Assembly (NCBI RefSeq): GCF_009674665.1
Contig: NZ_WKJD01000006.1
Span: 370,836 to 434,835, forward strand
Length of the DNA stretch: 64,000 bases
Direction of reading: 5' to 3'
Source of the DNA: Agromyces kandeliae
GTDB taxonomy: Bacteria; Actinomycetota; Actinomycetes; Actinomycetales; Microbacteriaceae
A model generated the notes under the pieces. It was not told the origin of the DNA, made no database searches, and saw only the letters and a list, made by a program, of their open reading frames with translations. Shown piece after piece: positions 16,291 to 26,649 of the stretch (positions are counted from its first letter, which is position 1; each line of letters opens with the position of its first letter). The translations under genes were made by a program, and so were the position numbers.

Positions 16291-17106
16291 ATGCGGCGAC
16301 TCGTCGCCCGCGTCGGGCGTCGCGCCGCCCGAGCGCGTCGGACCATCCTGCTCCGACGCACGGAGCACGGGCGATTCGGCATGCAGGTCCTCGCTGGCCA
16401 CCCCGGCGCCGAGTCGCTTCCCGTTGTGATGGCCCTGTGGTCGCGCCCCGAGCGCGCGACCGGGATCCTCGCCGAACTCGCCGCCCAGGAGGGAACGCCT
16501 CCGATCCGGCTGTGCTGGTGGAACAACGCGCCGGGCAACGACGCGGCGTACCGGTCCGCCGTCGACGCGCTGTCGCGGACCGGCGCGATCGCCAGCGTGG
16601 AGTACCGGTCGAGCCGCGTCAACATCGGCGGCCTCGCGCGGTTCCTCGTGATCCGACGCCTTCGACGCCAGGGGTACGCGGGCCCAGTCGTGCTCCTCGA
16701 CGACGACCAGGTGATCGGCGCAGACTTCCTCGCACGGCTCGCGGCGCGGTTCGCTCCGCGCTCGGCACGCGGCGTATACGCCTTCCGTCAGCACGGCTCG
16801 TACTGGTCGCGCGAGGCGATCGAGGACGGCGATGCCGCGAGCTACGTCGGCACGGGCGGCTGCATCGTCGATGCGGCGATCGTCGACGATCCAGACTTCT
16901 TCAGCGCGCTGCCGGACCGGTACCGATTCATCGAGGACCAGTGGATGAGCTTTCGCGCCCGCGCCCGCGGTTGGGACCTCGAGAAGGCCGACGTACCGTT
17001 CGAGTTCGTCCTCGACGAGCGCAACCAGTACCACGGCCTCATCGAGCGCAAGGACGAGTTCTTCGCCTACCTCTACAACTCGCGCCCCGACCTGCGCCCG
17101 ATGTGA
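16291..17106 (+). CDS. Putative GT-A-fold glycosyltransferase
   Basis: This is a protein of about 271 residues without a firm family assignment. PVVMALWSRPERATGIL opens a Rossmann-like domain, ARFLVIRRLRRQGYAG leads to a strand ending in VVLLDDDQVIGADFL, and YRFIEDQWMSFRARARGW resembles the catalytic Asp/Glu region of GT2 enzymes. LDDDQ probably takes the role of the metal-binding DxD. The start is uncertain: ATG 16291, GTG 16282 and TTG 16273 are in frame, and the TTG overlaps the wzt stop (TTGA) with AAGG seven bases before it. It is the last gene of the wzm-wzt operon and is convergent with rmlA. It most likely adds or caps a sugar of the exported chain. Confidence 0.75.
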   Translation: MRRLVARVGRRAARARRTILLRRTEHGRFGMQVLAGHPGAESLPVVMALWSRPERATGILAELAAQEGTPPIRLCWWNNAPGNDAAYRSAVDALSRTGAIASVEYRSSRVNIGGLARFLVIRRLRRQGYAGPVVLLDDDQVIGADFLARLAARFAPRSARGVYAFRQHGSYWSREAIEDGDAASYVGTGGCIVDAAIVDDPDFFSALPDRYRFIEDQWMSFRARARGWDLEKADVPFEFVLDERNQYHGLIERKDEFFAYLYNSRPDLRPM

Positions 17107-17113
17107 TCGGCGC

Positions 17114-17983
17114 TCAGGACTCGGTCGCGAGCAGGTGCTTCAGGTACTGCCCGTAGCCGCTCTTGACGAGCGGCGCGGCGAGTTCGCCGAGCTGCGCGTC
17201 GTCGATCCAGCCGGCGCGCCACGCGATCTCCTCGATGCAGCCGATCTTGAAGCCCTGCCGGTCCTCGATGACGCGGACGTACTCGGATGCCTGCATCATC
17301 GACTCGAAGGTCCCGGTGTCGAGCCACGCGGTACCACGGTCGAGCACCTGCACGTTGAGCCTGCCGGCTTCGAGGTACCGCTCGTTCACCGTCGAGATCT
17401 CGAGTTCTCCACGCGCGCTGGGCTCGATGGTCTTCGCGATCTCGACCACGTCGTTGTCGTAGAAGTACAGGCCGGGAACGGCGTAGTTGCTCTTCGGCTC
17501 GGCGGGCTTCTCCTCGATCGAGAGCGCGGTGAAGTTGTCGTCGAACTCCACGACGCCGTATGCGGTGGGGTCGCTCACCTGGTAGGCGAAGATGACAGCG
17601 CCCTCGATGTCGTTGTGCTGCCGCAGTGCCGAACCGAGTCCGGTGCCGTGGAAGATGTTGTCGCCGAGGACCAGCGCGACCGACTCGTCGCCGATGAACT
17701 CCTCGCCGATGATGAAGGCCTGGGCCAGCCCGTCCGGTGACGGCTGCACGGCGTACTCGAGGCGGATTCCGAGGTCGGAGCCGTCGCCGAGCAGCGCCTT
17801 GAACTGGGCGTTGTACTCGGGCGTCGTGATGATGAGGATCTCGTTGATGCCCGCCATCATCAGCGTCGACAGCGGGTAGTAGATCATCGGCTTGTCGTAG
17901 ATGGGCATGAGCTGCTTCGAGATGCCCTTGGTGATCGGCCAGAGCCGCGTGCCGGATCCACCGGCGAGGATGATGCCGCGCAT
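17114..17983 (-). CDS. rmlA: Glucose-1-phosphate thymidylyltransferase RmlA
   Basis: This 289-residue enzyme makes dTDP-glucose from dTTP and glucose 1-phosphate, the first step to dTDP-L-rhamnose. The N-terminal nucleotide-binding signature is [13 protein letters not shown] (residues 8-20), followed by [19 protein letters not shown]. Also present are LGDNIFHG and the sugar-site [20 protein letters not shown]. Length and motifs match the RmlA family throughout. It lies three bases after rmlC on the minus strand and is probably co-transcribed from the rmlC promoter. The product feeds RmlB, RmlC and RmlD encoded next door. Confidence 0.97.
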   Translation of the reverse strand: MRGIILAGGSGTRLWPITKGISKQLMPIYDKPMIYYPLSTLMMAGINEILIITTPEYNAQFKALLGDGSDLGIRLEYAVQPSPDGLAQAFIIGEEFIGDESVALVLGDNIFHGTGLGSALRQHNDIEGAVIFAYQVSDPTAYGVVEFDDNFTALSIEEKPAEPKSNYAVPGLYFYDNDVVEIAKTIEPSARGELEISTVNERYLEAGRLNVQVLDRGTAWLDTGTFESMMQASEYVRVIEDRQGFKIGCIEEIAWRAGWIDDAQLGELAAPLVKSGYGQYLKHLLATES

Positions 17984-17986
17984 CGG

Positions 17987-19671
<1,685 letters not shown>

Positions 19672-19672
19672 C

Positions 19673-20521
19673 GTGCGCGTGCTCATCACCGGCGCGAACG
19701 GGATGCTGGGCCGGGACCTCCAGGCGGCGCTCGCCGGGCGAGAGGTGACCGCGCTCGGTCGCGCCGACCTCGACGTGACGGATGCCGCCGCCGTCGGCGA
19801 CGCCGTCGCAGGGCATGACGTCGTCGTCAACTGCGCCGCCTACACGAAGGTCGACGACGCCGAGGCGCACGAGGACCAGGCCTATGCGGTGAACGCGACG
19901 GGCACGGCGATCCTCGCAGGGGCCTGCGCGGCGATCGGGGCGCGCCTCGTGACCGTCTCGACCGACTACGTGTTCGACGGCAACGCCACCGAGCCGTACG
20001 CCGAGGACCTCCCCCGCGATCCGATCAACGCCTACGGACGCACCAAGGCCGCCGGCGAGGAGCTCGCGCTCGCCGCGCACCCGAGCGGGACCTACGTGGT
20101 CCGCACGGCCTGGCTGTACGGCGCCCACGGCGCGAACTTCGCGCAGACGATGCTCAACCTCGCGAAGTCGAAGGACACGTGGTCGGTCGTCGACGACCAG
20201 CTCGGCCAGCCCACGTGGACGGCCGACCTCGCCGCCCAGATCGTGGCGCTGCTCGACGCGGACGCTCCTGCGGGCATCTACCACGGCACGAACTCCGGCC
20301 AGGCGACCTGGTACGAGTTCGCCAGGGCGGTGCTGGAGGAATCCGGCCTCGACCCCGAGCGCATCACGCCGACCGACAGCTCGTCCTTCGTCCGCCCGGC
20401 TCCACGTCCGTCGTACTCGGTCCTCGGACACGAGGCGTGGGCGGCAGCCGGGATCGCGGAGATGCGTCCGTGGCGCGACGCGCTCGCCGAGGCCGTCCGG
20501 TCCGGCGCACTCACCAGCTGA
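19673..20521 (+). CDS. rmlD: dTDP-4-dehydrorhamnose reductase RmlD
   Basis: This 282-residue SDR reduces dTDP-4-keto-L-rhamnose to dTDP-L-rhamnose, the last step of the pathway. It has LITGANGMLGRDLQAAL at the cofactor site, VVNCAAYTKVDDAE, TVSTDYVFDGNA, INAYGRTKAAGEE with the catalytic YxxxK, and VRTAWLYGAHGANF. Each is diagnostic for RmlD. GTG 19673 lies one base after the rmlB stop. The gene ends convergently with a GT2 gene, with 57 bases between them. Confidence 0.97.
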   Translation: MRVLITGANGMLGRDLQAALAGREVTALGRADLDVTDAAAVGDAVAGHDVVVNCAAYTKVDDAEAHEDQAYAVNATGTAILAGACAAIGARLVTVSTDYVFDGNATEPYAEDLPRDPINAYGRTKAAGEELALAAHPSGTYVVRTAWLYGAHGANFAQTMLNLAKSKDTWSVVDDQLGQPTWTADLAAQIVALLDADAPAGIYHGTNSGQATWYEFARAVLEESGLDPERITPTDSSSFVRPAPRPSYSVLGHEAWAAAGIAEMRPWRDALAEAVRSGALTS

Positions 20522-20578
20522 GCCGAACGAGGGCGTCGCGGCATCCGGTCGGCGTCGGATGGCGCGACGCGCTCGCGG

Positions 20579-22096
20579 TCAGAGCATGCGCGAGTACATC
20601 TCGACCTGCATCCGGCGCGACCACCGCGACTGCAGCGTGGAGATGTCGGTGTCGAGGATCTTCGGATCCCGCGTCTTGGACTCGAAGTGGTACAGGCGCG
20701 CCCAGGGCGAGAACACTGCGGACCGGTCCGTCGCGCGGATCTTCATGTTCAGGTCGACGTCGTTGTAGTTGCCCGGGAAGGCGAGGCTGAAGCCGCCGAC
20801 CTCGAGGAACACGTCGCGTCGGACGAGCGCGCAGGCCGCGGTGACGCCGGAGACCTCGTGATCGACGCTGAGCGACTTGATCGAGTCGTCGCGCCCGCCC
20901 TCCCAGCCGAAGGCGGCGTGACCGGCGACGCCGCCGGTGTAGACCTGCCCGGAGTGCTGCAGCGTGCTGTCCTCGAAGTAGAGCTGCGCGCCGACGATGC
21001 CGACACCCGGCTGCCGCGCGAGGCCGACCATCGTCTCGAGCCAATCCGGCGTCACGATCTCGACATCGTCGTTGAGCAGCATCAGGAACTCGCCGCGCGC
21101 CGCGGCGGCGCCGCGATTCATCTTGCCGCTGAAGTTGAACGGCGCATCCCACAGCACCAGGCGCAGGCGGTCGCCGCAGATGCGCTCGAGCTCCTCGACG
21201 ACCGGCGTCGGCGTCTCGGCATCCGCCACGATCACGACCTCGACGTTCCCGTAGGTCGAGCCCTCGATCACGCCGCGGGCGGCCTCGACGACGAGTGCGC
21301 GTTCGGTGCCGCCGATCTCCGCACTGCTTCCGCGGGTCGGGATGACGACCGAGACCAGCGGCTCGTCGTCGACCGAGTAGCGCACGCGCCGGAGGAACGG
21401 CTCGACCTGGTCGACGCTCGCGCGGATCCCTCGAGACGCCAGCTCGTGCTCGACGACCCGACGCTGTGCGTCGGACGTGCCGGCGTAGTCGTCGTGCGCG
21501 AGATCCTCCACCGCGAGGACCTCGGGGAGCAGCGCGACCGTCTCGCCCGCCCGATCGAGCCGGAGCACGACGTCGAGGACCTGCGAGCGACGCGCGTCGG
21601 CGCGAAGCCCGCCCAGGCGACGGAGCGCGCCGACGCGGACCGCGACGACCGGGCCGAGGTAGTCGTTCCCGAACAACCGGAGCGGGGAGAACAGCGGTCG
21701 GAGGAGCGGTGCCCCATGGTCGGTCGTGGAGTCCCCGTAGGCGGCCTGCACCTCGGGGAACCGCGCGAAGAACCCGTCGAGCTTGGCGATGCCGTCGGGG
21801 ACGACGCGACCGCCGCGCACGATGACGAGCACCTCCGCGGCGGTACGTGCGATCAGGTCGTCGAGGCTCGCGGCATCCGCCTCGGTCAACGTCGCGCCGG
21901 TCTCGCGCGCGGCGTGGGCGAGGTCGGCCCGCATCGCCTCGTCGACGCCGCCGTGTGCGACGAGGTACACGGAGCCCGGTGCGACGCCGGCCGCGATGAC
22001 GGCGTCGACGGCGCGCCGTCCCTCGCCGGCGGCGAGGCCGGCCGCGTCGATCCAGACGTCGTGCCGGCCGGGGGCGACGGCCTGCTCGGTGCTCAT
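20579..22096 (-). CDS. GT2 glycosyltransferase with long N-terminal extension
   Basis: This is a 505-residue protein. Residues 1-250 form an extension with weak GT-like features (VLVIVRGGRVVPDGIAKLDGF and LRRLGGLRADARRSQVLDVV), perhaps a degenerate second glycosyltransferase domain. Residues 250-500 form a full GT2 domain: PLVSVVIPTRGSS, then VVIVADAETPTP, NFSGKMNRGAAAARGEFLML, NDDVEI and NYNDVDLNMKI. ATG 22096 overlaps the stop of the 94-residue gene upstream (ATGA), so the two are coupled. Frames open further upstream have no ribosome site. A rhamnan-type or side-chain glycosyltransferase is plausible given the adjacent rml genes; specificity is unknown. Confidence 0.88.
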   Translation of the reverse strand: MSTEQAVAPGRHDVWIDAAGLAAGEGRRAVDAVIAAGVAPGSVYLVAHGGVDEAMRADLAHAARETGATLTEADAASLDDLIARTAAEVLVIVRGGRVVPDGIAKLDGFFARFPEVQAAYGDSTTDHGAPLLRPLFSPLRLFGNDYLGPVVAVRVGALRRLGGLRADARRSQVLDVVLRLDRAGETVALLPEVLAVEDLAHDDYAGTSDAQRRVVEHELASRGIRASVDQVEPFLRRVRYSVDDEPLVSVVIPTRGSSAEIGGTERALVVEAARGVIEGSTYGNVEVVIVADAETPTPVVEELERICGDRLRLVLWDAPFNFSGKMNRGAAAARGEFLMLLNDDVEIVTPDWLETMVGLARQPGVGIVGAQLYFEDSTLQHSGQVYTGGVAGHAAFGWEGGRDDSIKSLSVDHEVSGVTAACALVRRDVFLEVGGFSLAFPGNYNDVDLNMKIRATDRSAVFSPWARLYHFESKTRDPKILDTDISTLQSRWSRRMQVEMYSRML

Positions 22097-22377
22097 CCGA
22101 GCAGCCGCCGCTTGATGACGCGTGCGGCGCGGATCGGCAGGGTGACGACGCGTCCGGCACGCCACGTCGTCGAGGCGCGCATGGAGGCGAGGTTGCGCTC
22201 GACCGCGACCACTTCGGTCGGTCCCAGCAGGTCGGCGGTCCGGAGCTCCCGGAGCTGCTCCTCGAGACCGATGACCCGGTCGAGGAGCTCGAGGTGCTGC
22301 TCGACCGTCCGTTCCTCGGGGGTCAGGCCCGTGTCGGACCTCCCCTCGGCCCAGTTCGCATCAGGCACGGCGCTCAC
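22093..22377 (-). CDS. Small coiled-coil protein with basic glycosyltransferase-type tail
   Basis: This is a 94-residue protein. Residues 20-60 are a strongly heptad-patterned helix (EERTVEQHLELLDRVIGLEE). The C-terminus is STTWRAGRVVTLPIRAARVI followed by KRRLLG. Many wall-polymer glycosyltransferases end in a coiled coil and a SxxWR...PxR basic tail, so this looks like that stalk encoded as a separate chain. GTG 22377 is preceded by a GGAAGGAAGAG purine run. It is translationally coupled by ATGA to the GT2 gene, so it may tether that enzyme at the membrane. No enzymatic motif is present. Confidence 0.72.
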   Translation of the reverse strand: MSAVPDANWAEGRSDTGLTPEERTVEQHLELLDRVIGLEEQLRELRTADLLGPTEVVAVERNLASMRASTTWRAGRVVTLPIRAARVIKRRLLG

Positions 22378-22407
22378 GCTCGATCTCTTCCTTCCGTCGG
22401 CGGGACG

Positions 22408-22413
22408 TAAGCT
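22408..22413 (+). promoter_or_regulatory. -10 box TAAGCT for a leaderless GT2 gene
   Basis: TAAGCT ends six bases before ATG 22420. The divergent 94-residue gene starts 42 bases away, so the whole control region is very short. Confidence 0.5.
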
Positions 22414-22419
22414 AGCCTA

Positions 22420-23400
22420 ATGCCCCGTTCGCGACCGCCCCGAGCACCACTGGCGACGGTCACGGCGTCGCCGCCGGCCGCCGTCACGGCGCGCGTCATC
22501 GCCGTCGTGCCGACGTTCCACCCGGACCACGACGTCGTCGAGAACATGCGGTCGCTTGCCTCGCAGGTCGACGAACTCATCGTCGTGGACGACGGCACGG
22601 GCCCCGCGGCGGACGAGGTCCTCGAGAGGATCGGCGACGAGATCGCGAACAGCCGCCGGATCCGCCTCGAGCGCAACTCGGGCATCGCGCGCGCGCTGAA
22701 CGTCGGCGTGCGAGCGGCGATGGACGACGGCGCCGACTTCGTGGTGAACACCGATCAGGACACCGACCTCCCGGCCGGCTACGTCGTGGCGTGCCTCGAG
22801 ACGTTCGCACGCGCGAACCGCGTGACGCGGGTGGGCATCGTCTGCACCGATCGCGTCAACGGCCAGCCCTCGATCCCGACGTGGTTCTCGCCCGAGGGCA
22901 TCGGCCTGGTTCCGGAGGCGATCCAGTCGGGATTCGTCATCGCGCGCGAGTGCCTCGAGTCCGCCGGCCTGTTCGACGAACGACTCGTGATCGACTGCGT
23001 CGACACGGAGTTCTGCCTCCGCGTCCGCGACCACGGGTTCCGCATCGCGATCGCCGAGGACACCGACATCACCCACGCGCTCGGTGAGATGGTGCCCTTC
23101 CGGCCGTTCGGCCTGACGCTCGCGCACCGCGACGGCGGGCACCTGTACCAGTACCACTCGCCGTTCCGGCAGTACTACATCATCCGCAACAACATCGATC
23201 TCGTCTTCCGGAACTTCCTCCGTCGCCGGCGTTGGACCCTCGCGGTCGTGAAGCGCCAGATCGGCCCGACCTTCGATGCGATCGTGAGCGGGCCCAAGCG
23301 GACGAAGCACCTCGTCGCGACGGTCGTGGGCGGGGTCCACGGCCTGCTGCGCATCAGGGGACCGATCCCCCCGCGCCTGCTTCGCTACCTGCGGAGCTGA
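22420..23400 (+). CDS. GT2 glycosyltransferase, rhamnosyltransferase-like
   Basis: This is a 326-residue GT2 enzyme. It has RVIAVVPTFHPDHDVVENM, then LIVVDDGTGPAADEVL, NSGIARALNVGVRAAMDDGA, NTDQDTDLP with the DxD-type metal site, and DERLVIDCVDTEFCLRVRDH as the base region. The pattern of a short N-terminal GT-A domain with FRQYYIIRNN near the end is typical of RfbF/WbbL rhamnosyltransferases that use dTDP-rhamnose. The ATG sits six bases after a TAAGCT box and lacks a ribosome site, so it is probably leaderless. It is divergent from the small coiled-coil gene. Linkage is unknown. Confidence 0.9.
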   Translation: MPRSRPPRAPLATVTASPPAAVTARVIAVVPTFHPDHDVVENMRSLASQVDELIVVDDGTGPAADEVLERIGDEIANSRRIRLERNSGIARALNVGVRAAMDDGADFVVNTDQDTDLPAGYVVACLETFARANRVTRVGIVCTDRVNGQPSIPTWFSPEGIGLVPEAIQSGFVIARECLESAGLFDERLVIDCVDTEFCLRVRDHGFRIAIAEDTDITHALGEMVPFRPFGLTLAHRDGGHLYQYHSPFRQYYIIRNNIDLVFRNFLRRRRWTLAVVKRQIGPTFDAIVSGPKRTKHLVATVVGGVHGLLRIRGPIPPRLLRYLRS

Positions 23401-23453
23401 GCCCGCCCCCGCCGCCTGTGAGCGATCTCGACGACGTCAGGGCGACACCCCGC

Positions 23454-23459
23454 TAGTCT
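23454..23459 (+). promoter_or_regulatory. -10 box TAGTCT for the second GT4 gene
   Basis: TAGTCT lies 65 bases before GTG 23525. Unlike most promoters here, it gives a real leader, and that leader ends in AAGGAG before the start. Confidence 0.45.
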
Positions 23460-23524
23460 TTCTTGGGCCGTCGCATGCCGATTCCCCTGCGAGATCACCG
23501 AGCCGGCCGAAGGAGAGGACCGAG

Positions 23525-24661
23525 GTGACCACGACCCTCCGGTTGATCGTCGACCAGATCGTCGCGCCCGTGCCCGGGGCGGTCGGCCGGTACACGCGCG
23601 ACCTCGCCGGCGCGCTGATCGAGTCCACCCCGTCGGGCTGCGAGGTCGAGGGCATCGTCTCGTCGTCGCTGCCCGGCGACTACGCGCGACTCGAAGCCGA
23701 GCTGCCCGGCCTGTCGGGCCTCTACAAGTCCTCGCTCGCGCGGCGCGAGCTCGCCGCTGCGTGGCAGTTCGGCCTGACCACCTCCCCGGGTGGCGGGATG
23801 ATCCACGGGACGAGCCTGTTCGCGCCGCTGCGCAAGCACGATGCCGACGCAGGCGACCAGACGGTCGTCACGGTCCACGACGTCCTCGCGTGGACCCATC
23901 CCGAGGCGCTGAGCTCGGCATCCGTCGCGTGGCAGAAGGGAATGCTGAAGCGCGCTCGCAAGCACGCCGACGCGGTCGTCGTCCCGACGCACGCGCTCGC
24001 CGATCGGCTCTCGATGGTCGCGGACTTCGGGGATCGGATCCGCGTGATCGGCACCGCACCCCGAACCGGACTCGGGGTCGGCCCCGACGCCGAGGCACGC
24101 GCGGCGCGACTCGGCCTCCCCGAGGCCTACCTCGCCGTGTCGGGCACGCTCGAGCCCCGGAAGGGACTCGTCGACGTGCTGACGGCGCTCGGGCGGCCCG
24201 GCGCGCCCGACATCCCGATCGTGGTCATCGGACCAGAGGGCTGGGGCGACCAGCACCTGGCGCAGACCGCCGACGAACTCGGCGTCGACGTGCGCCGCGT
24301 CCACCGCTTCGACGATCTCGCCGCCGAGGACCTCGCGGTGGTGATCGCCGGCGCGACCGCCTACCTCGCCCCGGCGCGCGACGACGACTCGGGCACCGAG
24401 CTCATCGAGGCGTTCTCCCTCGGGTCTCCGGTCATCCACTCGGACACGCCCGCGTACCTCGAGGTCTCGGCCGGCGCCGGCCTCACGGTGCCGATCGGCG
24501 TCGACGACGGCTACGCCGACCGGCTGGCCGCCGCGATCACCCGCGTCGTCGAGGATCGCGACGCGGCGTACCGCCTCGCGGTCTCGGGCCACGACCGTTC
24601 GCGCGCGTACGACTGGCGCGACGCGGCGGAACGGGTCTGGCACCTCCACGCCGATCTCTGA
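23525..24661 (+). CDS. Glycosyltransferase family 4
   Basis: This is a 378-residue GT-B enzyme. The acceptor half has RLIVDQIVAPVPGAVGRYTR, TTSPGGGMIHGTSLFAPLRK and TVVTVHDVLAWTHPEAL. The donor half has YLAVSGTLEPRKGLVDVLTA and the DDDSGTELIEAFSLGSPVIH segment with the catalytic Glu pair. A strong AAGGAGAGG lies before GTG 23525. The gene is convergent with the LCP gene. The VHDVLAWTHPEA pattern resembles mannosyl- and rhamnosyl-transferases of wall and capsular polymers. Donor is not identified. Confidence 0.9.
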   Translation: MTTTLRLIVDQIVAPVPGAVGRYTRDLAGALIESTPSGCEVEGIVSSSLPGDYARLEAELPGLSGLYKSSLARRELAAAWQFGLTTSPGGGMIHGTSLFAPLRKHDADAGDQTVVTVHDVLAWTHPEALSSASVAWQKGMLKRARKHADAVVVPTHALADRLSMVADFGDRIRVIGTAPRTGLGVGPDAEARAARLGLPEAYLAVSGTLEPRKGLVDVLTALGRPGAPDIPIVVIGPEGWGDQHLAQTADELGVDVRRVHRFDDLAAEDLAVVIAGATAYLAPARDDDSGTELIEAFSLGSPVIHSDTPAYLEVSAGAGLTVPIGVDDGYADRLAAAITRVVEDRDAAYRLAVSGHDRSRAYDWRDAAERVWHLHADL

Positions 24662-24670
24662 GCGCCGCGG

Positions 24671-24699
24671 CGCCGCGCAGGCCCGAGCGGTGCGCGGCG
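24671..24699. terminator. Hairpin between convergent GT4 and LCP genes
   Basis: CGCCGCGC and GCGCGGCG form an eight-base stem with a 13-base loop in the 45-base gap between two convergent genes. There is no T-tract, as usual in this GC-rich window. Confidence 0.45.
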
Positions 24700-24706
24700 G
24701 ACCTCG

Positions 24707-26071
24707 TCAGCCCTCGTCGGGCTCCGTCGTCGGCGGGATGAGCGCAGTCTCGATCATCTGCCGGATCGCCTCGTAGTCGGGGTCGAGCGGATCCACGCCG
24801 TTGTCGGGCACGAGCGGCACGTCGACGATGGGCAGTTCCCTGGTCTTCCCCGCGAGATCGACGAAGTACCCGAGCATCGACTGCGGGACATCCGTCTTCA
24901 CGACCTGGGAGCCGGCCGCCGCGACGTCCTGGAACTTCGAGAGGACGTTCGCCGCGTTGAACTGGGCGAGCACGGCCTCCTGGATCTGCAGCTGCCGGGC
25001 CATCCGGTCGTAGTCGCTCGTGCCGTGGCGCGAGCGCGCGTACCACAGCGCGTGGTAGCCGTCGAGGTGCTGCTCCCCGGCGGGGATCCACTCGGCGACC
25101 GTCGTGAAGGTCTCGTCCGCGTGGATCGGCACGTCGTGCGGGACCTCGACCGTGACGCCGCCGAGCGCATCGATGAGCTGCTGGAAGCCGGCCATGTCGA
25201 TGAGCACGTAGTACTGGATCGTCAGTCCCGTGATGCCCTCGGCCGCATCGCGCATCGCCTCGATGCCCGGCTCGCTCCCCTCGGCGACCGCGTCGGGGTA
25301 GCGCTCGGGACTCTTCAGCTCGACCTCGGTGTAGATCGAGTTGAGCTGGCACACGTCGACGTCGCAGACGCCGTTCGCCCCGTAGCCGTCGGGGTAGGTC
25401 GCGCGCATCGGCGAGGACTCGTCGAAGGGGACGTTCGTCAGGTCGCGCGGGAGGCCGATCGTCACCGCCTGGCCGGTCTCGGCATCGATGCTCACGACGC
25501 GGATGCTGTCGGGGCGCAGGCCCTCGCGATCCGGCCCGGCGTCTCCGCCCAGGAGCAGGACGTTGTAGCGCCCGTCGACGGGCGGTTCGCTCGGACCGGC
25601 GACGAAGACGGACGACAGGAAGCCGCTCGCGGTCGTCGCGACATAGGCCCCGTAGGCGGCGCCCCCCGAGACCAGCACCATGGCGGCGATCGCGAGCGCC
25701 GCGATGCCGCCCCGCGCGGCCGGGACGGTCTTCACGAGGCGGACGAGCCGGAGCGTGTCGAACGTGAGCACGACCCAGAGCACGGCGTAGAAGACGGCGG
25801 CGATCGCGATGAGCCAGAGGACGATGCTGTTCGACGCGAGCGTGTAGACGACGGCGGGTGCGACGAGCCACGTGACGAACGCGACGACGACGAGCGCCCA
25901 CAGCGCGAGCGTCGCGCCCAGCCCGAGCCGCCCGAGACGGTGGTTGCCCGCGAGCGACTGCGCCGACCCCGGGATCAGGATGTTCAGGCCGACGAGCCAC
26001 CAGCCGCGCCGCGTCATGATCGGGCGCGACCCGGTGTCCGGGTAGCGGATCGGGCTGTCGGCGAGGCTCAT
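24707..26071 (-). CDS. LytR-CpsA-Psr (LCP) family glycopolymer-peptidoglycan ligase
   Basis: This is a 454-residue membrane enzyme expected to transfer the finished glycopolymer from its lipid carrier to peptidoglycan outside the cell. There are about four hydrophobic segments before residue 155, more than the usual single anchor. The LCP domain follows: [20 protein letters not shown], then [20 protein letters not shown] with [23 protein letters not shown] with [20 protein letters not shown], and [20 protein letters not shown] with RM. The Arg and Asp residues that bind the pyrophosphate are present. The ATG overlaps the purE stop (ATGA), so it is co-expressed with purine synthesis genes. It closes the glycopolymer locus. 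Confidence 0.93.
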   Translation of the reverse strand: MSLADSPIRYPDTGSRPIMTRRGWWLVGLNILIPGSAQSLAGNHRLGRLGLGATLALWALVVVAFVTWLVAPAVVYTLASNSIVLWLIAIAAVFYAVLWVVLTFDTLRLVRLVKTVPAARGGIAALAIAAMVLVSGGAAYGAYVATTASGFLSSVFVAGPSEPPVDGRYNVLLLGGDAGPDREGLRPDSIRVVSIDAETGQAVTIGLPRDLTNVPFDESSPMRATYPDGYGANGVCDVDVCQLNSIYTEVELKSPERYPDAVAEGSEPGIEAMRDAAEGITGLTIQYYVLIDMAGFQQLIDALGGVTVEVPHDVPIHADETFTTVAEWIPAGEQHLDGYHALWYARSRHGTSDYDRMARQLQIQEAVLAQFNAANVLSKFQDVAAAGSQVVKTDVPQSMLGYFVDLAGKTRELPIVDVPLVPDNGVDPLDPDYEAIRQMIETALIPPTTEPDEG

Positions 26072-26577
26072 CGGCTCGACTTCAGCCGTTCGTTCTTCTC
26101 CTCGACGAGCGCCGCGAGCGCGTCGGCGTACTCGGCGAGGGCGTCGCGCAGCGCGTCGTCGGCGGTGGCCAGGATCTTGACCGCGATGAGGCCGGCGTTC
26201 TTCGCTCCGCCGATCGACACGGTCGCGACCGGGACGCCGGCGGGCATCTGCACGATCGACAGCAGCGAGTCGAGTCCGTCGAGCCGGGAGAGCGGCACGG
26301 GGACGCCGACCACGGGGAGCGTGGTCACGGATGCGAGCATGCCCGGCAGGTGGGCGGCGCCGCCGGCGCCGGCGATGATGACGCGGATGCCGCGGCCCGC
26401 GGCCTCCTTGCCGTAGGCGATCATCTTCTCGGGCGTGCGGTGCGCCGAGACCACCTCGACCTCGTGTGCGATGCCGAACTCATCGAGGAGTTCCGACGCG
26501 TCCTTCATCACGGACCAGTCGGAGTCCGAGCCCATGACGACGCCGACGAGGGGGGTGGAGGGGTTGCCTGCGATCAC
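26068..26577 (-). CDS. purE: N5-carboxyaminoimidazole ribonucleotide mutase PurE
   Basis: This 169-residue mutase converts N5-CAIR to CAIR in purine synthesis, acting after PurK. It has [17 protein letters not shown] at the nucleotide site, [11 protein letters not shown] with the catalytic His, and [16 protein letters not shown]. Length and motifs fit class I PurE. GTG 26577 is the start, with TAATAT ending seven bases before it, which implies leaderless expression. The stop overlaps the ATG of the LCP ligase gene. purK lies 72 bases upstream in the same direction. Confidence 0.97.
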   Translation of the reverse strand: MIAGNPSTPLVGVVMGSDSDWSVMKDASELLDEFGIAHEVEVVSAHRTPEKMIAYGKEAAGRGIRVIIAGAGGAAHLPGMLASVTTLPVVGVPVPLSRLDGLDSLLSIVQMPAGVPVATVSIGGAKNAGLIAVKILATADDALRDALAEYADALAALVEEKNERLKSSR

Positions 26578-26584
26578 TCGAACG

Positions 26585-26590
26585 ATATTA
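26585..26590 (-). promoter_or_regulatory. -10 box TAATAT for leaderless purE-LCP
   Basis: TAATAT on the minus strand ends seven bases before GTG 26577 and gives purE a promoter separate from purK. Confidence 0.55.
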
Positions 26591-26649
26591 GGGCCGACTG
26601 CTGCGAGTTCCCCGCAGCGGCGCTCCGCCGGGCCGCTCGCCGCAGGTGC

